Origin: an uncultured Bacilli bacterium
GTDB lineage: Bacteria > Bacillota_I > Bacilli_A > RF39 > UBA660
Assembly: GCA_910577075.1 (NCBI GenBank)
Contig: CAJTKV010000066.1
Location: forward strand, 1 to 6,573
DNA: 6,573 nucleotides
Direction of reading: 5' to 3'
Numbering within the stretch: position 1 is the first letter of the stretch; every line of letters starts with the position of its first letter. This document shows, piece by piece, positions 1-6,500 of this stretch. The notes beneath the pieces are model-generated. The model was not told the DNA's origin. It searched no databases and saw only the letters and a program-made list of their open reading frames with translations. Position numbers and translations under genes: made by a program.

Positions 1-726
1 GTTGTCAGTGATGTTGCGGAAAAAACACCTGGTGTTAAACAAGTAGCAGATGCCCTCGATGATGCTGGAGTAATTGATGCAGCTACTGATGCCATGGATA
101 TGGTCGGAGATATAAAAAACGGCGATATTGGTGGAGCTATTGAAAAAGGCAAAGATCTTGTTAAAGATAAAAAGAAGATGCAAAATCATGCCGTTAAGAA
201 AATGTTGCCAATTATTATTGCCAGTGCTGCTGGTGGATTATTATTTATAGTTTTAATCATCGGCATAATTTCTCCTATTGCTGGAGGAATAATGGATTTG
301 ACGGAAAAAATTGGTGAATTTTTTGATGCCGTTGGTGATTTTTTTGGCGATCTCTTTGGAGGAAACGATGCCTATGAAATAATGACTGATTTGGTGGAAG
401 ATTATGATTCGCTATCAGAAGACCAAAGAAAAATTGTCATAGCAGCAGCTTCAGCTTTAGGAAGAAGTTATAATTGGGGAGGTCATCCATCGGGACCAGG
501 ATATGACGGATTTCCGGATAAAGGACTTGACTGTGCAGGATTTGTTCAATGGTGTTTATGGACGGCTTATGGCACGAATCCTGGATATTTAACAACTAGT
601 TCCATATCCGATCTTATGGGAAAGAGATTTCAGGTTATTCAGGAATCAGAATTACAACCTGGGGATATCGGCTTAAAGTTTGAAGGTTCTAGATTAAATG
701 AAACTAATCATACCGGTATTTGCTAA
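1..726 (+). CDS. Membrane-anchored NlpC/P60 cell-wall hydrolase of a conjugation cluster (5' partial, 3' end probably damaged)
   Basis: The frame is open from the first base, so the start lies upstream; the ATG at 94 is only an internal Met. The visible 241 residues begin with a charged, small-residue-rich helical stretch. A hydrophobic membrane segment follows at about residues 68-98 (LPIIIASAAGGLLFIVL), then an acidic amphipathic stretch, then an NlpC/P60 domain from about 143. That domain shows YNWGG, the catalytic Cys178 in LDCAGFVQW, the ELQPGD turn and the catalytic His237 in NHTGI. NlpC/P60 enzymes cut stem peptides of peptidoglycan. Beside a VirD4-type protein, the likely role is VirB1-like local wall opening for the transfer channel (inference). 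The frame stops two codons after HTGI, where family members normally run 20-35 residues further and carry the third polar active-site residue. A fitting C-terminal end continues in another frame (722-787), so the gene as read is probably truncated. Family assignment is firm; the biological state of the 3' end is uncertain. Confidence 0.85.
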   Translation, partial: VVSDVAEKTPGVKQVADALDDAGVIDAATDAMDMVGDIKNGDIGGAIEKGKDLVKDKKKMQNHAVKKMLPIIIASAAGGLLFIVLIIGIISPIAGGIMDLTEKIGEFFDAVGDFFGDLFGGNDAYEIMTDLVEDYDSLSEDQRKIVIAAASALGRSYNWGGHPSGPGYDGFPDKGLDCAGFVQWCLWTAYGTNPGYLTTSSISDLMGKRFQVIQESELQPGDIGLKFEGSRLNETNHTGIC

Positions 727-787
727 ACAAGGAGTTATTAACAGTAAATATAAAAAATTTACGATATTTTTAAGATATACAGGGTAA
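722..787 (+). pseudogene. Out-of-frame C-terminal remnant of the NlpC/P60 domain
   Basis: In the frame of position 722, open since 707, the translation reads AKQGVINSKY, then KKFTIFLRYTG, then TAA at 785-787. This resembles the usual last strand of NlpC/P60 domains, where a GVVI...-type strand is followed by a short aromatic end. The upstream frame supplies HTGI and stops at 724-726. Between HTGI and this end one would expect roughly 10-14 residues (YxGN...WxHA type) that are absent. A deletion of about 35 bases (length 2 mod 3) would explain both the missing residues and the frame change. An assembly error is an equally possible cause. The remnant ends 13 bases before the chosen start of the next gene, which suits the original stop position in a compact operon. 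Confidence 0.55.
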
Positions 788-800
788 GAGAGTGATGGAG

Positions 801-1529
801 ATGAAGAAAAAAATATTATTAATAATTACTTTTATGATGCTCCTTATCATACCAGGAGTGAAAGCAGAGGGAAATATGAAAGTAATTTTTAATACTAGTT
901 TTGAAGAACAAATAGATATTAATAAAATTGATAAAATATTTATCATGATGGATGATGCCAATAGAAAAGATTATGAAATAGTTTTAGAACATAAGGACAA
1001 TTTTCATCTAGAGTTAAATAATATTCCTCAAGGCAATGTTGATATAGCATCTATAACTGTAAGTCGTGACTATACAGTTGATTATGACTATGAGGAAACT
1101 ATTACTAGAGTAAGTGATGAAGAGACGGTCGTCTCCATTTTGGTAAAAAAAGTAATCAAAGATCCAAATCGAAAAAAAGTGGATATATCTAATGATTATA
1201 TTGCTGAGGTGTTAGGACTTGATCCTATGAATTTACCAACGACGAGTAATAATACGACTAATAAAATTCCTGATTCTAGTAGTTCTACGACGAGTACTCC
1301 AACGACGAGTAATAATGATCCTGTTGTAATAACTTCATCTGAACCAACGACAACGACATTGAGCGAAAAGGAGATTAAGCAAATAGAAAAGGAAAAACAA
1401 GAAGAAAATAAAAAACAAGGACAGCAAAAAAGAAAAAGTGTTTATCTTATAGTTTTACTTGTCGTTATAGCAGTAATTATTGTTGGTGGGGTTATAGTTG
1501 GCATCAAAATTGCCAATGCCAATAAATAA
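801..1529 (+). CDS. Secreted/surface protein with Thr/Ser linker and C-terminal membrane anchor, family not recognised
   Basis: I do not recognise the family. From the start at 801 the protein has 242 residues. It begins with a signal peptide (MKKKILLIITF..., likely cleavage after V20-K-A22). A region of alternating hydrophobic and charged residues follows (about 25-118) and looks like an all-beta, perhaps Cna-B-like, domain. Next come a Thr/Ser/Asn/Pro linker with two PTTSNN copies (146-188), a highly charged helical stretch (188-212) and one strong membrane helix (213-237) with a short basic tail. The predicted topology is a domain held outside the membrane on a stalk, anchored at the C-terminus. 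It lies between the wall hydrolase and the coupling protein, so a structural or contact role at the transfer apparatus is plausible but unproven. The start is ambiguous: GTG 792 and ATG 795 are in frame. I chose 801 because it gives a classic MKKK signal peptide and sits 8 bases after GAGAG. Confidence 0.75.
   Translation: MKKKILLIITFMMLLIIPGVKAEGNMKVIFNTSFEEQIDINKIDKIFIMMDDANRKDYEIVLEHKDNFHLELNNIPQGNVDIASITVSRDYTVDYDYEETITRVSDEETVVSILVKKVIKDPNRKKVDISNDYIAEVLGLDPMNLPTTSNNTTNKIPDSSSSTTSTPTTSNNDPVVITSSEPTTTTLSEKEIKQIEKEKQEENKKQGQQKRKSVYLIVLLVVIAVIIVGGVIVGIKIANANK
1236..1316 (+). repeat. Short in-frame direct repeats encoding the Thr/Ser/Asn stalk
   Basis: An exact 18-base direct repeat, CCAACGACGAGTAATAAT, lies at 1236-1253 and 1299-1316, 63 bases (21 codons) apart, and encodes PTTSNN both times. 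A third partial copy, ACGACGAGTA, lies at 1287-1296. The codon choice (ACG) is identical in all copies, which points to recent duplication rather than convergent amino-acid composition. Such arrays often change length by slippage or recombination. Confidence 0.75.
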
Positions 1530-1532
1530 TAG

Positions 1533-1561
1533 TAGAAAAAAAGTACTAAATATATTATAAT
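1533..1561 (+). promoter_or_regulatory. Probable sigma-A promoter for the coupling protein gene
   Basis: A consensus -10 box TATAAT lies at 1556-1561. A 17-base spacer separates it from TAGAAA at 1533-1538, which matches 4 of 6 bases of TTGACA. Transcription would start near 1568, leaving a leader of about 18 bases that contains the AAGAAGGG ribosome binding site at 1573-1580. It lies in the 56-base gap after the surface protein gene, so the coupling protein could be expressed independently of the genes upstream. The region is AT-rich, so chance matches are possible. Confidence 0.45.
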
Positions 1562-1585
1562 AACTAAAGAGAAAGAAGGGCTAAT

Positions 1586-4465
1586 ATGAAATTTAAGGTA
1601 AAACCTAAAGATATGATTATCTTTGGCATATTTTGTGTTTTCCTATTGTACTTCAGTGCAATTGCCGTTTTAAACGTATTAGCGCTTATGAATGATGGAG
1701 TATTCTATGGATTTAATCCTATAGAGGCATTTTCGCCTAAGTATATATTTGCAACTTTATTAGTTTTCTTTTCTGTTATTGTTGGAATATTTTTCAGTGT
1801 ATCATCATCAATATTTGAACATGAAAAAGGTTTTGGATTTGGTATTTCCTTTGGAGAAAAGGAAGAAAAAGGCTATTCAAGATGGTTAAAAGAAAAAGAG
1901 ATGAAGAAGGCATTTAAAGTATTCCGCGTAGATGTTAAGGGCGATGAAGCTAGTGCAGGTGGAGTCGTTTTAATTAATGATGGAAAAAGTATGTGGGTAG
2001 ATGATTCGGAAAACCATACATTGGTTATAGGTGCTACTGGATCAGGTAAGACAACAGCTGTTGTTGACCCATTAACATATAGTCTATGTAAACACGGAGA
2101 AAGTATGGTTTTTACTGATCCTAAGGGTGAAATTTATAAAAATCATGCCGAATTATTGAAGGCTCGTGGATATAAAATAATTGTTTTAAATTTTCGTAGC
2201 CCAGAGCTTGGTAATGCTTGGAATCCTTTAACTTTACCATATAGATTATATAAAGATGGTAATGTTGATAAGGCAATTGAGCTTGTCGATGACGTTGCTT
2301 TAAATATTTTACAAGATAAAAAAGCTAGTGATCCATTCTGGGAGAAAAGTGCCAGCGACTACTTCTCAGGTTGTACTTTGGGATTACTTGAGGATGCTAA
2401 AGAAGAGCAAGTAAACTTGAATGCAATCAGTTACATGACAACTGTTGGAGAGGAAAAGTTTGGAGCTGGTTCAAATTATATTAAAGAATACTTTACTTTA
2501 AAGGGTGAATCTTCAAGTGCTTATACATTCGCTAGTAATACGATTAATTCTCCTAATGAGACTAAAGGAGGTATTTTAGCTGTATTCCGTCAAAAGATTC
2601 GTCTATTTGCATCTCGTGAACAATTGTCAGAAATGCTTTCGTATTCAGATTTTAACATGCGTGATATTGGTAAAGAAAAAACAGCAGTGTTTATGGTTAT
2701 ACATGATGAAAAGACGACATACCATGCCTTAGCGACAATTTTTATTAAACAATGTTATGAAACTCTAATTGATGTAGCGCAGGAATGTGGCGGAAAATTA
2801 CCGGTAAGAACGAACTTCATTCTTGATGAGTTTGCCAATATGCCACCATTAAAAGATGTTACGACAATGGTAACAGCAGCTCGTTCAAGACAAATTAGAT
2901 TTACATTTATTATCCAAAATTTTGCCCAAATAAATGAGGTATATGGAAAAGAAGATGCCGAAACTATTCGTTCAAACTGTGGTAACTTAATCTATATTTT
3001 AACAACTGAGTTAGCGGCATTGGAAGAAATTTCTAAATTATGTGGAGAAGTAAAATCTAAGAAGGATGAGAAAACGGAAAGTAAACCATTAGTAAGCGTA
3101 TCAGACTTACAGAAGATGAAAATGAATGAAGTTATTATTATACGTACGCGTTTACATCCTTTTAAAACCAAGCTAGCACCAGCTTACAGTATTGACTGGG
3201 GTGATAAAGAATTTGGTAAAGCCGAATTTACGCATCGTGAGAAGAGAGAAATTCAGTTATTTGATATTAAGGAACACGTAAAATTGCGCAAAAAGAACAA
3301 AATGATGGATTCTCTTGATCCTAAAAAGGCGACGCCAGATTTTACTAATCTAATGAGTTCTGGTCTAAATAATTCGGGAGATCGTCCTGCTGGAATGCCA
3401 CCACGAATACCGACGTTTGAAGAATTTATGGCGGCGAGAAATGGAGGCGTAAAACCAACCTCATCTGGAGCAGCTCCAATTACTAGTACGCCAACTCCGA
3501 GTGGTCCACCAAAAGCGGGAATGCCTTCTTTTGATGTCGATGATTTGGTAAAGCGAATTGATGCTAAGATTGCTGAATTAGAAGCTCAAGAAAAGGCAGA
3601 GGAAGCGGCTAAAAAGGGTGAAACTGTGTCTCCAATAGCACAGCCAAAAGCTCCTGAAATAGCGCAAGAGACTCCTTCAAATCCTTTAACAGAAAATGTT
3701 CCTTTAAATTCTCAAACGCCAATTTCATCTCCAGAGAAACTACCACCAGCGGCAGAAAATAAGAATCCTTTTGTGGCTCCAGAGAAAATAGATGAACAAC
3801 CTAAGAAGGAAGAGTTAAATATAAATGCCAATTCTTTTGTAGCAAAGGAAAACATCGTAGAATCTCCAGCAAGTGAGATAGGATTTAATCCTTTCAATAT
3901 GCCAAGTGCGCCATCTAAGAGTGAAGGCAAATTCTTCAATCATGATGTTATTCAAGGAAATGATGAGGTTGTGGAAACTTCGCCAATTGTGGCTCCAGTT
4001 ATAGATAAAAAAGAGCAAGTGCTAGAGAGTAAGACAGATGCTATTGAGACGTTTGCTGATCTTGTAAATCAGAAAGAACCACCACTACCAGCAGGAAAAC
4101 CAGCAATTATGGTGGAAAATCCGATAGATACAGAGACGAAGGCACCAGTGTTGCCTGATGAACCAATGATTAAACCGCCGATGAATGATGCGTTTAATTC
4201 AAGTTTCAACAACAATCCTTTAAATCCAATGAGTAATCAAAGTGTACCTTTTGTGCCTGCTGAACCTGTTAGGACGGAAATTGGTAATATACAACCTAGC
4301 AATATGATGCAGGATGCAGAAAATAAACCTAAAGAAGCCCCAGTTACGGAACCTAATAATAATGTTCAAAATCCGCAAAATAATGCGACCAATATGGCGC
4401 CATCTAGTGGAACAAACAATAAGGTTTCCGATGATGCCTTCTTTGATGATTTCTTTGATGATTAA
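1586..4465 (+). CDS. VirD4/TraG-family type IV coupling protein with long disordered C-terminal tail
   Basis: This is the membrane ATPase that brings substrates, usually a relaxase-DNA complex, to a type IV secretion channel. Two N-terminal membrane helices lie at about 9-33 and 53-75. A TraG/VirD4 motor domain follows, with Walker A GATGSGKTT (149-157, K155), DPKGE just after it, DPFWEKSA in the middle and Walker B FILDEF (411-416, D414/E415), followed by the usual AARSRQIRFTFIIQNFAQI region. The motor ends near residue 570, a normal full length for many family members. About 370 more residues follow. They include TFEEFMAAR, a charged helix (about 650-681, DDLVKRIDAKIAELEAQEKA), then Pro/Asn/Glu-rich low complexity and a last segment DDAFFDDFFDD (949-959). 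The tail repeats Asn-Pro-hydrophobic motifs. AAGAAGGG five bases before the ATG supports the start. A probable promoter precedes the gene and a terminator follows its stop. The family call is secure; whether it serves conjugation or protein export cannot be read here. Confidence 0.95.
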   Translation: MKFKVKPKDMIIFGIFCVFLLYFSAIAVLNVLALMNDGVFYGFNPIEAFSPKYIFATLLVFFSVIVGIFFSVSSSIFEHEKGFGFGISFGEKEEKGYSRWLKEKEMKKAFKVFRVDVKGDEASAGGVVLINDGKSMWVDDSENHTLVIGATGSGKTTAVVDPLTYSLCKHGESMVFTDPKGEIYKNHAELLKARGYKIIVLNFRSPELGNAWNPLTLPYRLYKDGNVDKAIELVDDVALNILQDKKASDPFWEKSASDYFSGCTLGLLEDAKEEQVNLNAISYMTTVGEEKFGAGSNYIKEYFTLKGESSSAYTFASNTINSPNETKGGILAVFRQKIRLFASREQLSEMLSYSDFNMRDIGKEKTAVFMVIHDEKTTYHALATIFIKQCYETLIDVAQECGGKLPVRTNFILDEFANMPPLKDVTTMVTAARSRQIRFTFIIQNFAQINEVYGKEDAETIRSNCGNLIYILTTELAALEEISKLCGEVKSKKDEKTESKPLVSVSDLQKMKMNEVIIIRTRLHPFKTKLAPAYSIDWGDKEFGKAEFTHREKREIQLFDIKEHVKLRKKNKMMDSLDPKKATPDFTNLMSSGLNNSGDRPAGMPPRIPTFEEFMAARNGGVKPTSSGAAPITSTPTPSGPPKAGMPSFDVDDLVKRIDAKIAELEAQEKAEEAAKKGETVSPIAQPKAPEIAQETPSNPLTENVPLNSQTPISSPEKLPPAAENKNPFVAPEKIDEQPKKEELNINANSFVAKENIVESPASEIGFNPFNMPSAPSKSEGKFFNHDVIQGNDEVVETSPIVAPVIDKKEQVLESKTDAIETFADLVNQKEPPLPAGKPAIMVENPIDTETKAPVLPDEPMIKPPMNDAFNSSFNNNPLNPMSNQSVPFVPAEPVRTEIGNIQPSNMMQDAENKPKEAPVTEPNNNVQNPQNNATNMAPSSGTNNKVSDDAFFDDFFDD

Positions 4466-4490
4466 AAACTCTTGAAACAAGAGTTTTTTT
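4464..4490 (+). terminator. Rho-independent terminator closing the secretion cluster
   Basis: AAACTCTTG (4466-4474) pairs perfectly with CAAGAGTTT (4478-4486) around an AAA loop. A T run to 4490 follows, and the stem can extend by A-T pairs into the stop codon. It begins directly after the coupling protein stop. It separates the type IV secretion cluster from the housekeeping-type genes downstream. Confidence 0.85.
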
Positions 4491-4526
4491 GGTGACTAAA
4501 AATATAAATGTGTCATATTATATAAT

Positions 4527-4739
4527 ATGAAAAGAATAAGAAAAGAAGATTATAAGGGAGATGGCGTTTTAATAAATTTAGATATTGAATATATTCCTTA
4601 TGAGAAATTAATTTATGATACGGAGAAGTATCTAAATCGTCATCAAAAATATTATTTTACTTGTCGACATGGGGTAAAAAGTAAAGAAGTTGTCATGTCT
4701 TTAGAACAAAAAGGATATAATGTCACACAAGTGATTTAA
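4527..4739 (+). CDS. Minimal rhodanese-like protein (70 residues)
   Basis: Rhodanese domains carry sulfur as a cysteine persulfide or act as degenerate binding modules. The second half of the fold is clear here: a strand YYFTC ending in Cys46, the active-site loop CRHGVKS (46-52), a helix SKEVVMSLEQKGY and the final strand NVTQVI. The IPYEKL segment (23-28) matches the usual IPLxxL region, and VLINLD (14-19) stands where the LIDVR strand normally lies. About 70 residues against the usual 95-110 means the first half is heavily shortened: the segment with the GHIPGA motif is nearly gone. Cys46 is kept, so persulfide chemistry remains possible. No ribosome binding site precedes the ATG, and a TATAAT touches it (4521-4526), so the start is uncertain or the mRNA is leaderless. 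AAGGGAG at about 4553-4559 has no standard in-frame start behind it. The gene stands alone between a terminator and the next promoter. Confidence 0.7.
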   Translation: MKRIRKEDYKGDGVLINLDIEYIPYEKLIYDTEKYLNRHQKYYFTCRHGVKSKEVVMSLEQKGYNVTQVI

Positions 4740-4742
4740 ATC

Positions 4743-4771
4743 TTTAAAAAAAAAGAAATGTATTATATAAT
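4743..4771 (+). promoter_or_regulatory. Probable promoter of the VTT protein / rmuC pair
   Basis: A consensus TATAAT lies at 4766-4771, 17 bases after TTTAAA at 4743-4748 (4 of 6 bases of TTGACA). The predicted transcription start is about 4778. That is only about ten bases before the ATG at 4788, and essentially at the alternative GTG at 4779. The 11-mer TATTATATAAT here (4761-4771) also occurs at 4516-4526, directly before the rhodanese start. Confidence 0.6.
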
Positions 4772-4787
4772 GTAGTAAGTGATAAGT

Positions 4788-5399
4788 ATGGATATAATTT
4801 ATAGTAGTATCGAAAGTTTACTTAATAATATAGATACGTTGACCGAAACTTTTTTGACGAGTATGGGTATATGGGGAGCAATTATCAGCTGTTTATTAAT
4901 AACAGTTGAATCAATTCTTCCTATTTTGCCTGTGTGTGTATTTATAACTTTAATATTTTATACTTTTGGCAGTTTTGTGGGTTTTATCATAAGTTGGATA
5001 TTCACGTGTTTAGGTTGTATTTTGTCATTCACTTTATTTAGGTCAAAGGTGAAAAATTGGTTTTATAAACACTTTATGAAAAGTGATAATGTCAAAATTA
5101 AAAAATTTATGAAATATGTTGATAATATGTCCTTGAGTGGGCTAGCAGTCTTAGTGGCAATTCCCTTTACGCCAGCAAGTGCTGTAAATGTTGCGGCTGG
5201 TCTTTCTAATATGCCAAGAAAAAAATTCATTACGGCAATTATGATTGGCAAGCTTACGATGGTATATTTTTGGGGATATATTGGCACCACGCTTATTGAG
5301 TGTCTAACACATCCAGTATATTTAACGAAAGTTTTACTTCTCTTATTAGGAGCTTTAATAGTAAGTAAGATTGTCAATAAATGTTTGAAATTAGATTAG
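4788..5399 (+). CDS. VTT/DedA-type (TVP38/TMEM64-like) integral membrane protein
   Basis: With the ATG at 4788 the protein has 203 residues; an in-frame GTG at 4779 would add three. It has several hydrophobic segments and the signature parts of the VTT (SNARE-associated) domain: ESILPILP (41-48) entering the membrane, a Gly-rich helix ending in FTLFR (81-85), and AIPFTPASAVNVAAGLSNM (125-143) followed by KKF and an IGK helix. The last conserved part is the pair of re-entrant/helical elements typical of YdjX/TVP38 proteins. Some DedA-superfamily members move undecaprenyl phosphate or other lipids across the membrane, so lipid transport is the best general guess, but the substrate of this branch is unknown. 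No convincing Shine-Dalgarno sequence precedes the start. The last codons overlap the ribosome binding site of rmuC, so the two genes are probably co-transcribed and translationally coupled. Confidence 0.85.
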   Translation: MDIIYSSIESLLNNIDTLTETFLTSMGIWGAIISCLLITVESILPILPVCVFITLIFYTFGSFVGFIISWIFTCLGCILSFTLFRSKVKNWFYKHFMKSDNVKIKKFMKYVDNMSLSGLAVLVAIPFTPASAVNVAAGLSNMPRKKFITAIMIGKLTMVYFWGYIGTTLIECLTHPVYLTKVLLLLLGALIVSKIVNKCLKLD

Positions 5400-5405
5400 G
5401 AAGTG
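5398..5405 (+). promoter_or_regulatory. rmuC ribosome binding site overlapping the upstream stop
   Basis: AGGAAGTG differs from AGGAGGTG at one base and ends four bases before the ATG at 5410. Its first two bases are part of the TAG stop of the VTT gene. Ribosomes ending there would be placed at the rmuC start, which supports both this start and translational coupling. Confidence 0.7.
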
Positions 5406-5409
5406 GATT

Positions 5410-6483
5410 ATGGAATATGTAACAGTTGGATTACTTGTATTAGTAATTATATTTTTAATTATTATTTTAATTAAAAGTAATCAAAAGAAGGAAGATATTG
5501 GATTAATAAAAGAGTTAGGTGATTTTAAGAATGATATAACGAAAGAAATAAGCGATTTTCGTTATGGATTTTCCAAAGAATTGTTAACGGACTTTGAAAA
5601 ATTAAATGAAAAAATAGATGTACGTTTAAATCAAATTAATGAGAGAGTAAACGAAAAAATTGATCAAAATTTTGAGAAAACTAATAAAACATTCAATAGT
5701 GTTTTAGAGCGTCTTACGAAAATTGATGAAGCTCAGAAGAATATTGATGATTTATCTAAAGATATTATTAGTCTTCAAAGTGTCCTTACAGATAAAAAGA
5801 CTAGGGGTACATTTGGTGAAGTTAATTTAAATTATATTTTAACTTCGATCTTTGGGGAAAAAAGAGGGATTTATGATGTTCAATATAAACTTCCAAATGG
5901 CAATATAAGTGATGCTATTCTCTTTGCTCCTGAACCGTTGGGAACGATTTGTATTGACTCAAAATTTCCTCTAGAAAACTATGAAAGAATGACGGATAAA
6001 ACAAAGACAAAACTCGAAAGAGAGACGGCAGAAAAGCTTTTTAAAGCCGATGTAAGAAAACATATTGATGCTATTGCATCTAAATATATCATACCGTCTG
6101 TTACTAGTGATGAGGCTATTATGTTTTTGCCAGCAGAAGCTGTTTTTGCCGAGATAAATGCGTATCACTCAGATATTTTAAAATATGCCTATTCTAAAAA
6201 GGTTTGGATATGCGGTCCAACTACCTTGATGTCAACTTTATCAACTATTAGTATGATATTAAAAAATATTGAAAGAGATAAATATACAAAAGTTATTCAT
6301 GAAGAGTTAAATAAATTGGGAATTGAGTTTAAACGCTATAAAGAGAGATGGGATAAATTATCTAAGAGTATTGATAGTGTATCAACAGAAGTTAAGGATA
6401 TTCATACAACTACTGATAAAATTAGCAAAAAGTTTGAAAGCATTAGTTCGGTGGATATTGACTTGTTGGAGAATAAAGAGTAA
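5410..6483 (+). CDS. rmuC: DNA recombination protein RmuC
   Basis: The protein has 357 residues. One N-terminal membrane helix (about 5-22) is followed by a long heptad-like charged coiled coil (about 28-130, with repeated NEKID/NERVNEKIDQ segments) and then the RmuC domain. Clear family signatures are RGTFGE (132-137), a DAILFAPEP segment starting at D168, CIDSKFPLENY (D183-x-K185), MFLPAEAVFAE (238-248) and GPTTLMSTL (269-277). D168 with D183-x-K185 fits the PD-(D/E)XK nuclease core to which the family is assigned. A final helical coiled stretch ends the protein. RmuC limits inversions at short inverted repeats in E. coli; the molecular activity is inferred from the fold. The length is somewhat shorter than the E. 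coli protein, mainly at the C-terminus, and no key motif is missing. The strong ribosome binding site four bases before the ATG fixes the start. Confidence 0.95.
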   Translation: MEYVTVGLLVLVIIFLIIILIKSNQKKEDIGLIKELGDFKNDITKEISDFRYGFSKELLTDFEKLNEKIDVRLNQINERVNEKIDQNFEKTNKTFNSVLERLTKIDEAQKNIDDLSKDIISLQSVLTDKKTRGTFGEVNLNYILTSIFGEKRGIYDVQYKLPNGNISDAILFAPEPLGTICIDSKFPLENYERMTDKTKTKLERETAEKLFKADVRKHIDAIASKYIIPSVTSDEAIMFLPAEAVFAEINAYHSDILKYAYSKKVWICGPTTLMSTLSTISMILKNIERDKYTKVIHEELNKLGIEFKRYKERWDKLSKSIDSVSTEVKDIHTTTDKISKKFESISSVDIDLLENKE

Positions 6484-6500
6484 AAATTACTCTTTTTTTT
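6475..6500 (+). terminator. Rho-independent terminator containing the rmuC stop codon
   Basis: AAAGAGTAA (6475-6483) pairs over nine bases with TTACTCTTT (6487-6495) around an AAA loop, with a T run to 6500. The left arm includes the last two rmuC codons and the TAA stop, so the hairpin begins inside the coding sequence. Confidence 0.85.

Noticed and set aside
718..726. Programmed frameshift joining the NlpC/P60 frame to the 722-787 end
   Set aside because: No slippery heptamer or stimulatory structure is visible, and a simple shift would still leave the expected 10-14 residues missing, so a deletion explains more.
1236..1316. CRISPR-like array
   Set aside because: The repeats are in frame, only 18 bases and fewer than three full copies, and they encode a Thr/Ser stalk.
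3712..4480. Minus-strand open frames opposite the coupling protein tail (3712-3939, 3815-4018, 4220-4480)
   Set aside because: They lie opposite a securely coding gene, have no ribosome binding sites or recognisable domains, and arise from the low-complexity tail lacking stops on the other strand.
4733..4758. GATTTAAATC palindrome after the rhodanese gene as a terminator
   Set aside because: It is a short AT-rich palindrome without a loop and is followed by A residues rather than T residues on the + strand; the area is better explained as the next promoter.
5063..5377. 104-codon minus-strand frame opposite the VTT gene
   Set aside because: No domain is visible and the + strand frame has strong family motifs here.
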